Below are positions 30,901 through 37,786 of a stretch of 49,100 nucleotides of DNA, piece by piece; positions within the stretch are counted from its first letter, which is position 1; every line of letters begins with the position of its first letter. The stretch comes from Bacteroidota bacterium (GTDB lineage: Bacteria; Bacteroidota; Bacteroidia; Flavobacteriales; Flavobacteriaceae), in the NCBI GenBank assembly GCA_023434025.1, contig JAEYTL010000011.1, positions 1 through 49,100 of the forward strand, read 5' to 3'. The translations under genes were made by a program, and so were the position numbers. Below the pieces are notes generated by a model. The model was not told the DNA's origin. It made no database searches and worked only from the letters and a program-made list of their open reading frames with translations.

Positions 30901-31002
30901 TTGTTCTAATGAATCGGCTTTTTTCTCCAACAATTCGTTTTCTTTATTCTGACCGAAAACTAATGTTGTGCAAAAAAGAAAAATAAATAAAAGACTTTTC
31001 AT
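27955..31002 (-). CDS. TPR-CHAT protein (caspase-like), exported and membrane-anchored
   Basis: The product has 1015 residues. A signal peptide (MKSLLFIFLFCTTLVFGQ) is followed by many TPR-like helical repeats, about residues 25-470, then a coiled coil (VEQQLKGSSDKKGLEKKL). A CHAT domain occupies about 690-985. Its expected His-Cys dyad is visible: FHHLAMHSLL near residue 853 and VVLSACNTGIG near 893, followed by the family ending SRALTYSGVKSSVYSLWQV and HPFYWAGFVVNGD. One membrane helix near the C-terminus (LYVGIGLTVGLLIFLF) anchors it. CHAT domains are caspase/separase relatives and often cut partner proteins; the substrate is unknown. The gene has an ECF-type promoter motif and overlaps the anti-sigma gene end to end by 9 bases. 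Confidence 0.92.
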   Translation of the reverse strand: MKSLLFIFLFCTTLVFGQNKENELLEKKADSLEQLKKFDESVAVWNKLKKTENNTNYNYYAGRFLYATGYVEAHQKGNYNQAISIFNQAISFFLKCKPTKSIKKWLSNTYLELSYCYWDWEEALKINKKGYDYTLKNLPNDYNTVSFLVDQGDIYRRLRNYEQSIISLEKALKKINALTPNDFEQLAYTHNLLGISYSDLHIHNQSIYHYSKGLEYQIKSNSSDKAYLVNSMNNVIWENLDYGDEKKAREILNQLNTNFDTWYNHKSFATKDVGSFKNYNWHFEALKYLANLRCNVLDNKMELAKKNLDSISQVFDRYPEERKKMDNTLLLGRYGFEKLYASVPENDVVKSNEHIKFNQKTLEIAGFSESKHDELVASLQLANAYFKYKKYNEALKTIEESKKIDEKFFNGSRFSIQVLEATILNSLQKPNESKHILLKSFEGLLSRPKKLKDLKSIDYRDLKKLNSSVFIRNVINSADLYFAVYQTSQSKEDLIVANNLYFIASDMFAEFYQKGKYNNSLKLFNQEIASGLLTTQLLIDPNDKSKIKKILNRIENNSSQHLWNIFELKNSQNLKVPPSLIRNLNELVFEKNAVEQQLKGSSDKKGLEKKLADLDKKITKVKASINEKDQSYETFKSGNFSIEDIQKKLTNNQLMIKYVVTDKNVYAFAIQNSSIELLHLGEAESIKKIVNQQVKQINSIDGNYAKTAKLLYEKIVSPVLENHSAQAIVFVPEDFLNGVSFESLTNKKGQLLVQNYHTSYAYSVKLWDILQTKQKAVNNLNRFVSFAPNYAKIPTQNQMRGLRRADLFDLAEAKKEAQKISDLFDGKLYLNEEASRKNFLQATTDFSFHHLAMHSLLDKEYAKSSLVFSGNQKVLFDELYQLNFPSKLVVLSACNTGIGAEESGEGMMSLSRALTYSGVKSSVYSLWQVPDKETSEIMIAFYENLKEGQPKDEALANAKRDFIQNNPMKNHPFYWAGFVVNGDISPIQESTNWWLYVGIGLTVGLLIFLFRKKLF

Positions 31003-31023
31003 AAACTCATTTGTTTTAACTTG

Positions 31024-31051
31024 TTAGTGTCAGTATTCAAATAAAGTAAAC
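31024..31051 (-). promoter_or_regulatory. Candidate ECF-sigma promoter of the TPR-CHAT gene
   Basis: Read on the minus strand: GTTTAC (31051-31046), 14 bases, GACACTAA (31031-31024), 21 bases before the ATG. The motif and spacing are those of the LRR gene promoter. Just upstream lies AGTACTATTTTTTTAGTAC (31057-31075), a short inverted repeat of unknown meaning. Confidence 0.7.
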
Positions 31052-31124
31052 AGTTAAAAGTACTATTTTTTTAGTACAAAAAGTTGATTTGTTAAAAATG
31101 TGAAAAGTGTTCTTAAAAAATAAA

Positions 31125-31150
31125 AAAACCTCTCATTTCTGAGAGGTTTT
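31125..31150 (-). terminator. Terminator of the tRNA-Leu gene
   Basis: AAAACCTCTCA (31125-31135) and TGAGAGGTTTT (31140-31150) form a perfect 11-base stem with the loop TTTC. The minus strand continues with a T-rich run right after the tRNA 3' end. Confidence 0.9.
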
Positions 31151-31151
31151 G

Positions 31152-31231
31152 TACCCGGAGTGGGAATCGAACCCACACTCCTAAGAACACGAGTTTGAGT
31201 CGTGCGCGTCTACCAATTCCGCCATCCGGGC
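31152..31231 (-). tRNA. tRNA-Leu (anticodon CAA)
   Basis: The minus strand folds into a cloverleaf: acceptor GCCCGGA with TCCGGGT, the D-arm region GGCGGAATTGGTAGACGC, anticodon stem CACGA/TCGTG with loop CTCAAAC (anticodon CAA, decoding TTG codons), a short extra arm and the T arm GTGGGTTCGATTCCCAC. The Leu-type extra arm and the discriminator A support leucine. The 3' CCA is not encoded. A promoter with TTG-N20-TACATTTG precedes it. Confidence 0.96.
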
Positions 31232-31254
31232 ATAAGGAGGCTTATTTGTGGGTG

Positions 31255-31285
31255 CAAATGTAAGCAGTTTTCTTTACTTTTTCAA
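31255..31285 (-). promoter_or_regulatory. Sigma-A promoter of tRNA-Leu
   Basis: On the minus strand, TTG (31285-31283) and TACATTTG (31262-31255) are 20 bases apart, a full match to the Bacteroidota -33/-7 pattern. The mature tRNA 5' end is 24 bases downstream. Confidence 0.75.
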
Positions 31286-31327
31286 AAAAATTGTGAAAAA
31301 TATCCTTTCCAAGTTGATTTTTATTTC

Positions 31328-31335
31328 TAAATTTG
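31328..31335 (+). promoter_or_regulatory. Sigma-A -7 box for prs-rplY
   Basis: TAAATTTG fits the -7 consensus, but no TTG is at the right distance. The leader to the prs ATG would be about 115 bases and holds CTAACTAACTA and GGAGCGTAGCGGAGT; I see no known riboswitch in it. Confidence 0.45.
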
Positions 31336-31457
31336 CACCTCGTTTCGACGACACACAACTAACTAACTACACCCGAGGCGTTTACATATGTTTTGTTTTA
31401 GTAGAATCCTGAAGCCGAATTGTATGGAGCGTAGCGGAGTAAAAACAACTATTTAAA

Positions 31458-32399
31458 ATGTCACACAACGAACCGGAAGCAAAAATTTTTGCTTGTTCAA
31501 AAAGTGTATACTTAGCCGAACAAATAGCTAAACACTATGGTATTCCGCTGGGTAAAGTAACGTTCTCTGAATATAGTGACGGCGAGTTTCAACCGTCTTT
31601 TGAAGAATCCATTCGCGGATTGCGGGTGTTCATCGTTTGTTCCACTTTTCCGAGTGCAGACAACCTGATGGAACTTTTGTTAATGATTGATGCAGCCAAA
31701 AGAGCATCAGCCAGACACATCACCCCGGTAATCCCTTATTTCGGATGGGCCAGACAAGACCGGAAAGACAAGCCAAGAGTACCAATTGGAGCCAAACTGG
31801 TAGCCAAACTGCTGGAAACAGCCGGAGCAACCCGAATCATGACCATGGATTTACATGCCGATCAGATTCAGGGCTTCTTTGAAAAACCGGTTGACCACTT
31901 ATTTGCTTCCACCATCTTTTTGCCTTATTTAAAGGGCTTAAATCTGGAAAACCTAACAATTGCTTCGCCGGATATGGGCGGTTCCAAAAGAGCTTATGCT
32001 TATTCTAAATTTCTGGAATCCGATGTAGTGATTTGTTATAAACAGCGAAAAGTAGCCAACGTGATTGATACCATGGAACTGATTGGTGAAGTAAGAGGCA
32101 GAAATGTTGTTTTGGTGGACGATATGATAGACACGGGCGGAACCTTGGCAAAGGCAGCCGATTTAATGATTGAAAAAGGAGCTCTGAGCGTTCGGGCCAT
32201 TTGTACACACGCCATTTTATCCGGTGATGCCTACGAAAAAATCGAAAAGTCTAAATTGAGCGAATTAATCGTAACCGATTCTATTCCGTTAAAGAAAGAA
32301 TCAAACAAAATCAGAGTGGTGAGTTGTGCACCGCTTTTTGCAGAAGTAATGCACATGGTGCAACACAACAATTCCATCAGTGGAAAGTTTTTAATGTAG
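31458..32399 (+). CDS. prs: Ribose-phosphate pyrophosphokinase
   Basis: This enzyme makes PRPP from ribose 5-phosphate and ATP, feeding purine, pyrimidine, NAD, histidine and tryptophan synthesis. It has 313 residues, the class I length. The N-terminal sequence has the phosphoribosyltransferase fold with FSEYSDGEFQPSFEESIRG, the ATP-binding PYFGWARQDRKDKPR, the metal-binding MTMDLHADQIQGFF, and the PRPP-binding loop VVLVDDMIDTGGTLAKA. It is cytoplasmic and probably transcribed with rplY 82 bases downstream. The pairing with rplY is standard for flavobacteria. Confidence 0.97.
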   Translation: MSHNEPEAKIFACSKSVYLAEQIAKHYGIPLGKVTFSEYSDGEFQPSFEESIRGLRVFIVCSTFPSADNLMELLLMIDAAKRASARHITPVIPYFGWARQDRKDKPRVPIGAKLVAKLLETAGATRIMTMDLHADQIQGFFEKPVDHLFASTIFLPYLKGLNLENLTIASPDMGGSKRAYAYSKFLESDVVICYKQRKVANVIDTMELIGEVRGRNVVLVDDMIDTGGTLAKAADLMIEKGALSVRAICTHAILSGDAYEKIEKSKLSELIVTDSIPLKKESNKIRVVSCAPLFAEVMHMVQHNNSISGKFLM

Positions 32400-32481
32400 T
32401 GTTTGATACTGACGGTCATTTTGATATTCAGTAGAAAGCCGACAACAGACAACGAATTTTAATTATTAACTATATTTTACA

Positions 32482-33087
32482 ATGAAATCAATTACGATTA
32501 AAGGATCAGAAAGAGAAAGCGTAGGCAAAAAGTCAACAAAAGCCTTACGTGATGCTGGAATGGTTCCTTGCGTTATTTACGGAGGAGATCAACCAGTACA
32601 TTTTGCAGCAGAAGAAAAAGCGTTCAAAAGCTTGGTTTACACTCCAAACGCACATACTGTTGTAGTTGAATTAAATAACGGGAAAAAAGCGGATGTAATT
32701 TTACAGGATATCCAATTTCATCCGGTATCAGATAAAATTTTACACATCGATTTCTATCAGTTAAAAGACGATAAAGAAATCATGATGGAGATTCCTGTAA
32801 AAGTAACAGGAACTTCTCCGGGTGTATTAGGTGGTGGTGTTTTACGCCTAAACCAACGCAGACTGAAAGTAAAAGCGTTACCTAAAAACCTTCCTGATTT
32901 TGTAGAAGCAAACATCTCTGAATTAGAAATGGGTAATAAACTATATGTTACAAAAATTGAAACCAACAACTTCAAATTGATGCATCCGGACAACACGGTT
33001 GTAGCTCAGGTGAGAATTTCACGTGCCGCTATGAAAGCCGCTCAAGAAGCCGCAAAAGCAGAAAAAGGAGCAAAAAAGAAAAAATAA
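32482..33087 (+). CDS. rplY: 50S ribosomal protein L25 (CTC form)
   Basis: This is the 5S-rRNA-binding protein of the large subunit, in the longer CTC form with 201 residues. The N-terminal L25 domain (GSERESVGKKSTKALRDAGM, PCVIYGG) is followed by the TL5-type beta domain (HIDFYQLKDDKEIMMEIPVK, GVLGGGVLRLNQRRLKVKAL) and a basic Ala/Lys tail (EAAKAEKGAKKKK). The second gene of the prs operon; a strong terminator follows. Confidence 0.96.
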   Translation: MKSITIKGSERESVGKKSTKALRDAGMVPCVIYGGDQPVHFAAEEKAFKSLVYTPNAHTVVVELNNGKKADVILQDIQFHPVSDKILHIDFYQLKDDKEIMMEIPVKVTGTSPGVLGGGVLRLNQRRLKVKALPKNLPDFVEANISELEMGNKLYVTKIETNNFKLMHPDNTVVAQVRISRAAMKAAQEAAKAEKGAKKKK

Positions 33088-33108
33088 TTTCAATTTATTC
33101 CAAGATCA

Positions 33109-33138
33109 AAAGCATCGGTTCACGCCGGTGCTTTTTTT
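33109..33138 (+). terminator. Terminator of prs-rplY
   Basis: AAAGCATCGG (33109-33118) and CCGGTGCTTT (33125-33134) form a 10-base stem with one G-T wobble, followed by a run of T ending at 33138. Confidence 0.9.
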
Positions 33139-33253
33139 ATTCTGAACTTGTTTCAGAATCACAATTCCAGAAAACTCCCAACCGACAACCGACAACTTTT
33201 TCAAGAACCTTATCCTGCTCCAAATCAAAACCTTCTGTCATTAGAAAGTTTTG

Positions 33254-33261
33254 TACTTTTG
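33254..33261 (+). promoter_or_regulatory. Sigma-A -7 box for pth
   Basis: TACTTTTG fits TAnnTTTG and ends 4 bases before the ATG at 33266. The geometry is the same as at 2601-2613: a start codon at or very near the transcription start. Confidence 0.55.
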
Positions 33262-33265
33262 CAAT

Positions 33266-33889
33266 ATGATCAACCGGATAATTTCTCTCTTTCAAAAACC
33301 CAAAACCGTTACAGCACCGGATATGAAAAAATTTCTAATTGTCGGACTCGGAAACATCGGAGCCGACTATGTCAACACACGCCATAACATCGGCTTTAAA
33401 GTACTCGACCACTTTGCCCAAAAGGAAAATATTGCTTTTCAAACCGTTAAACTGGGCGACATAGCCGAATATAAAGTGAAAGGAAGAACCCTGGTTCTTT
33501 TAAAACCCAATACCTACATGAACCTGAGTGGTAAAGCGGTAAAATATTGGATGGAAAAAGAAAACATCGAAAAAGAGAATATTTTAATTATTACAGATGA
33601 TCTGAACCTCAGCTTTGGCACCATTCGGATCAAATCTAAAGGAAGTGACGGCGGACACAACGGCTTAAAAAGCATTCAAAGCCTGTTAAACACGACAGAA
33701 TATCCCCGGTTTAGATTTGGCATCAGCGATCAGTTTAAAAAAGGTCAACAGGTCAATTATGTGCTGGGCGAATGGGATGAAGATGAAAAATTAAAATTAC
33801 CGGAGCGATTGGAAAAATCAGCCGAAATCATTCAATCGTTTGCCCTTGCCGGATTAAATAATACGATGAATGAATTCAACGGAAAATAA
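33266..33889 (+). CDS. pth: Peptidyl-tRNA hydrolase
   Basis: This enzyme releases peptides from prematurely dropped peptidyl-tRNA. From the ATG at 33266 it has 207 residues. The Pth fold starts at FLIVGLGNIGADYVNTRHNI with the catalytic His in TRHN; the other active-site marks are KPNTYMNLSG and DDLNLSFG, then KGSDGGHNGLKS. The core begins at an internal Met (33323), so the first 19 residues (MINRIISLFQKPKTVTAPD) are an extension. Flavobacterial homologues, as I remember them, carry a similar extension, and the promoter position fits either start. The frame upstream of 33266 (from TTG 33251) runs into the -7 box and is rejected. Confidence 0.94.
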   Translation: MINRIISLFQKPKTVTAPDMKKFLIVGLGNIGADYVNTRHNIGFKVLDHFAQKENIAFQTVKLGDIAEYKVKGRTLVLLKPNTYMNLSGKAVKYWMEKENIEKENILIITDDLNLSFGTIRIKSKGSDGGHNGLKSIQSLLNTTEYPRFRFGISDQFKKGQQVNYVLGEWDEDEKLKLPERLEKSAEIIQSFALAGLNNTMNEFNGK

Positions 33890-33929
33890 ATTGGCCTGCT
33901 TTTTGAAATAAACTGTAAAAACATCAATC

Positions 33930-34433
33930 ATGAAAAAAATATTGGCTCTGTTTTTATTCGGATTATTATTTTCCTGCAACGCACAAAAAAATGTTTCATT
34001 AACTATGTCAAAACTCAGTAGTGAATGTCCGAAAGACGGAACCTGTGAAATAGAAATTCTGAAAGACAAACAACTCATCCTGCATAAAGATGACTTGGGG
34101 GGTATGTATTACGACATCAAAGATCAGGAAGGAACAACTGTGATACATTATCAGTATAACAAATCCACAGAACCTAATTTGCAGGATGGCCATTACCGCG
34201 AAGACATTCTTTTTGAAATTAAAAATTCAGATAAATCATTAACCCTTACAGACAAAGAACTTCAGGAAACCAAACTCCTTTTTGGCCGCCATTGTTTTTG
34301 CAAAGGACAAACCGGTTATTTTAAAATTCAAAAGGGAACATTAACCCTGACCAATACCAAATCCCTGCAATTCAAAATAGATTTTGAATGTGACAAAGTA
34401 CCACAGATAATCAAAGAAATACGTTTCCATTAA
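33930..34433 (+). CDS. Lipoprotein of unknown function
   Basis: The product has 167 residues with a lipobox (MKKILALFLFGLLFSCNAQ, Cys at 16). The mature part is beta-rich, with four or five further cysteines (SECPKDGTCEIEI, HCFCKGQ, DFECDK) and strands such as GGMYYDIKDQEGTTVIHYQY. The cysteine pattern suggests disulfides in the periplasm or on the surface. No family is recognised. It follows pth by 40 bases and may share its transcript. From 34434 to 34598 the sequence is AT-rich with only a weak TAACTTTA box; I see nothing else. Confidence 0.7.
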   Translation: MKKILALFLFGLLFSCNAQKNVSLTMSKLSSECPKDGTCEIEILKDKQLILHKDDLGGMYYDIKDQEGTTVIHYQYNKSTEPNLQDGHYREDILFEIKNSDKSLTLTDKELQETKLLFGRHCFCKGQTGYFKIQKGTLTLTNTKSLQFKIDFECDKVPQIIKEIRFH

Positions 34434-34598
34434 TCATTACATCACAGTTATAAAAAACTGAAAATGTTAAATATGTGCAATCGATTACTTTAAAATAAAT
34501 AATTCATGTTTAATTATTTAACTTTACTGTCATAAAAAAATTAAGCCCCTGATTGCTGATTCACCTCAAATACAAATTATCCTAAAAATATATCATTC

Positions 34599-36089
34599 AT
34601 GAAAAAATTAGTTCTGTTGGGATTGCTGTTTATTCAACAAGTCTGTATGGCTCAAAAACATGATATTCATTATTACATTAAAAAAGCTCCGTTTAAATTC
34701 GGCGAAATGGTTTTACCCACTATTCCGGAAAGAGATTTTAACCTTAACGATTTCGGAGCGGTTGGTGACGGAAAAACCCTGAATACAGAAGCCTTTAAAA
34801 AAGCCATCAACAGCATCAGTGAACAAGGTGGCGGAAGACTCATTGTTCCTGCCGGCATCTGGTTAACCGGTCCTATTGAAATAAAAAGCAATTTAGACTT
34901 TCACGTTCAGGAAGGAGCAATTGTTCAATTTACACCAGACCTGAAACAGTTTCCGCTCAGACAGTCTTCTTCCGGAAAAATTGACGTGACACCACCTATC
35001 TGGGGAGACAATCTTAAAAATGTTGCCTTTACCGGAACTGGTGTTTTTGATGGTTCCGGTGAGGCCTGGAGACCGGTTAAAAAGTTCAAAGTGAGTGATG
35101 CCTTCTGGTCTGACCTTTTAGCAAAAGGAGGCGTACTGAGTGATGACGGCAAGATTTGGTGGCCAACAGCTGCAGCTAAAGAAGGTGAAAAATTATCCAA
35201 AGAGATCTCCAAAAAGAAAAATGCGACAATTCAGGATTACGAACCGCTACACAACTTTCTCAGACCAATGATGTTTACGCTATCGAAAGTGGAAAACCTG
35301 CTGATTGACGGACCTACCTTTACCAACTCACCAAAATTTATTCTTAATCCGAGACAAATTACCAACCTTGTTATCCGGAATGTAACGGTCAGTAATCCCA
35401 GCTGGGCTCAAAACGGTGATGCTATCGACATCAGTGCGTCAAAAAACGTGATCATCTACAACGCAAAAGTTAACGCCGGAGACGATGGCATCTGTATGAA
35501 ATCAAGCGGAGAATCTAAAAACGGCGAACCAAGGCTCCAAAATGTGATCATTGCCGAATGTACCGTAAACAGAGCCCACGGAGGATTTGTTATTGGCAGT
35601 AATACTGACGGAGGGATGAACAACATCTACGTTTCCAATTGTACGTTTGATGGTTCAGACACCGGAATAAGAGTCAAAAGCAACTCCGGGAGAGGGGGTG
35701 AGGTACAAAACATCTTCATTGAAAACATTACCATGCACAACATCAAAAAGCAGGCAGTTATCTTTGATACTTCCTACACAGATGCTCCGGTGGGAGCTAC
35801 CAAAGAAAGCCAGGAAGCTCAAAAAACAGGAGACAGGATTCCGTTTCTTCACCATTTTTTCATCAGTGATATAACCGTTACGGCTTCTGAATCGGCTTTC
35901 CTGTTCATCGGACTACCCGAAAAACCAATTCAGGATATTTATTTTAAAAATATACGTATTTCCAGCAAAGAGAATACGGCTGTTAAAGGAGGATATGCCG
36001 AAAACATTGTCTTTGAAAACGTAAACGTAAATGGAAGCCCTAAACTGAAGATAGGTGATAAATTAAAAAAATCAGTTGTGCTAAAATAA
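34599..36089 (+). CDS. Glycoside hydrolase family 28 (polygalacturonase-like)
   Basis: The product has 496 residues with a signal peptide (MKKLVLLGLLFIQQVCMAQ). The GH28 right-handed beta-helix starts with NDFGAVGDGKTLNTEAFKKA. The catalytic region is intact in the usual order: NGDAIDI near residue 274, GDDGICMKS near 294, AHGGFVIGS near 327 and the R-V-K signature (GIRVKS) near 357. The enzyme should cleave galacturonic-acid-type or related plant or algal polysaccharides in the periplasm or outside. There is no carbohydrate-uptake gene (SusC/D) near it, so it is an isolated hydrolase here. No sorting domain is visible. Confidence 0.92.
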   Translation: MKKLVLLGLLFIQQVCMAQKHDIHYYIKKAPFKFGEMVLPTIPERDFNLNDFGAVGDGKTLNTEAFKKAINSISEQGGGRLIVPAGIWLTGPIEIKSNLDFHVQEGAIVQFTPDLKQFPLRQSSSGKIDVTPPIWGDNLKNVAFTGTGVFDGSGEAWRPVKKFKVSDAFWSDLLAKGGVLSDDGKIWWPTAAAKEGEKLSKEISKKKNATIQDYEPLHNFLRPMMFTLSKVENLLIDGPTFTNSPKFILNPRQITNLVIRNVTVSNPSWAQNGDAIDISASKNVIIYNAKVNAGDDGICMKSSGESKNGEPRLQNVIIAECTVNRAHGGFVIGSNTDGGMNNIYVSNCTFDGSDTGIRVKSNSGRGGEVQNIFIENITMHNIKKQAVIFDTSYTDAPVGATKESQEAQKTGDRIPFLHHFFISDITVTASESAFLFIGLPEKPIQDIYFKNIRISSKENTAVKGGYAENIVFENVNVNGSPKLKIGDKLKKSVVLK

Positions 36090-36119
36090 ACATTGATTCT
36101 ATCCGAATTCTTAAAAACA

Positions 36120-36158
36120 AAAAGACCGCATACTGAAATAATGGTATTGCGGTCTTTT
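36120..36158. terminator. Bidirectional terminator between GH28 and M28 genes
   Basis: AAAGACCGCA plus TAC on the left pairs with GTATTGCGGTCTTT on the right (arms 36120-36133 and 36144-36158, one extra base). A and T runs flank the hairpin on both sides, which suits the convergent genes. Confidence 0.88.
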
Positions 36159-36173
36159 CATTTTTTAAAGAAA

Positions 36174-37655
36174 TTAAAATCTATATCCCAGGGTTACATA
36201 ACTTCCGGTTGCTCTGATGTCAGCTCCGTTCTGAAGTATGGATTGAAATGCACCGCGATAGGCGAATGCCAATCGAATATTATACACATCAAGCCCCATT
36301 CCGACAGTATATCCCCATTCATTTTTTTCAAAAACCTGCTCATAATCCAAATCTGTTTTTCCGTCTTTACCATCAAAGTTATGACGGTAATATGGCCCGG
36401 CAAAAGCAAATAAACGAACTGCATCACCTGAATAAGTTGGTGTTCCAACCTCGAGATTAAACGGTATGGTAACTGACTGCCGCTTAAAAGTGCCTTGGGC
36501 CGATTTACTGCGGTTATCATCATATAAAGCTTCCAGATTCAGGTGTACCACCCGGGTTAACTTATAATTCAGCTGAATCCCGGCATTATAACTAAACGCC
36601 GTTTTGGCATCATAAAACTCATCTTTATAAAGATGCTTCCCGTTTCCTAAACTTAAGACCAAACCGGCATTAAAACGTTTCACAATAGTTTTCCCGTTAT
36701 GACTGCTCAATTGAATGTTTCTCAAAGCCGGTACAGCTTCCAATTGAGGTTGGTTTGCCACATCCGCTATCAGTTTTGCGGTGTAATCAACCACTTTAGC
36801 CATTCCGTCATAATCCAACAAATCGGCATTGTCTTCCGGTTTATGATAAGGTGATTTTGTACCTGTAAAAACATGAACAGCCGGAATCCCCTTTTGACCA
36901 AAAGGCTCCGTATCGGTTCTGTTTTCTATAGCAGCACTGGTATTTAGCAGCGTTATTCCGTCTGCATGCTTTTTAGCTATTTCTTCACCGTTTACCAACC
37001 CGCCTATTCCTTTTAAATCCAATCCTTTGTTGGCTCCCAACATTCCAACCATATCAAAACTAAACATAACCTTAATTTGATTGCGAAGTTCTTTATCAAT
37101 CGTATCCACATAATGCTTAGAACCCAAAAGACCGCTTTCTTCAGCATCAAAAGCAATAAAAATTAAACTTCGCTTTGGTTTATTGGCAGATTGATTAAGG
37201 TACTTGGCTAACTCAATAATGGCCGCCACTCCGGAAGCATTATCATCTGCACCGGGATAAATAACCTTTGTGTCCTTTTTCATCTCATAACCCAAGTGGT
37301 CATAATGGGCTCCAATAACAATGTATTCATTTTTTAACAGCGGATCGGTTCCCTCTATTAATCCAACCACGTTGGTCGCTTTCACCCATGCCATACCTAT
37401 TTTAAGTGGGAATTCCTGAAAATGATCTTCGCCCATTGCCAACAAGCCTGCTGCCTCAAACTCTTTTTTGATATATGCTTTCGCCAAATCCTTTCCATTG
37501 GTTCCCAAACCTCTTCCCTCCAGCTGTTCAGAAGCCAGGTAGGTGACATGAGCATTGAGCACATCTTTATTGGTTACTTGTGCCAGCGATAAAAATCCTG
37601 TGAGGATAAATAAAAAAGTAAGTAGATTTTTTTGTCCCATAGTTAATGTATTCAA
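36174..37655 (-). CDS. M28 metallopeptidase fused to a C-terminal beta-barrel domain
   Basis: The product has 493 residues. A signal peptide (LLTFLFILTGFLSLAQ) is followed by an M28-type aminopeptidase domain, about residues 30-315. The two-zinc site is visible: His in VIGAHYDHLG, bridging Asp in PGADDNASG, Glu-Glu in FDAEESGLLG, Asp in SFDMVGM and His in SPYHKPEDN. From about residue 335 the sequence changes to alternating amphipathic strands (AGLVLSLGNGKHLYKDEF, TRVVHLNLEALYD, AVRLFAFAGPYYRHNF, WGYTVGMGLDVYNIRLAFAY) ending ATGSYVTLGYRF, the terminal Phe of an outer-membrane barrel. The fusion would hold the peptidase at the outer membrane. Confidence 0.88.
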   Translation of the reverse strand: MNTLTMGQKNLLTFLFILTGFLSLAQVTNKDVLNAHVTYLASEQLEGRGLGTNGKDLAKAYIKKEFEAAGLLAMGEDHFQEFPLKIGMAWVKATNVVGLIEGTDPLLKNEYIVIGAHYDHLGYEMKKDTKVIYPGADDNASGVAAIIELAKYLNQSANKPKRSLIFIAFDAEESGLLGSKHYVDTIDKELRNQIKVMFSFDMVGMLGANKGLDLKGIGGLVNGEEIAKKHADGITLLNTSAAIENRTDTEPFGQKGIPAVHVFTGTKSPYHKPEDNADLLDYDGMAKVVDYTAKLIADVANQPQLEAVPALRNIQLSSHNGKTIVKRFNAGLVLSLGNGKHLYKDEFYDAKTAFSYNAGIQLNYKLTRVVHLNLEALYDDNRSKSAQGTFKRQSVTIPFNLEVGTPTYSGDAVRLFAFAGPYYRHNFDGKDGKTDLDYEQVFEKNEWGYTVGMGLDVYNIRLAFAYRGAFQSILQNGADIRATGSYVTLGYRF

Positions 37656-37736
37656 AATAATAAATTAGGAATACAATGATATAAATTACATCTTATTCCT
37701 GCAAAAAATTAATTTTTAATTATGAGTTTAATGAAA

Positions 37737-37768
37737 AGAGCCCATTCGCATAGCAACGAATGGGCTCT
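37737..37768 (-). terminator. Terminator of the first reprolysin-like gene
   Basis: AGAGCCCATTCG (37737-37748) pairs perfectly with CGAATGGGCTCT (37757-37768) around an 8-base loop; the minus strand continues with TTTT. Confidence 0.92.
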
Positions 37769-37786
37769 AAAAAAGATGTCTTTTAT

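Noticed and set aside
31340..31457. A riboswitch in the prs leader
   Set aside because: The leader is 115 bases long, but I see no purine, PRPP or other known aptamer motif and no anti-terminator pair.
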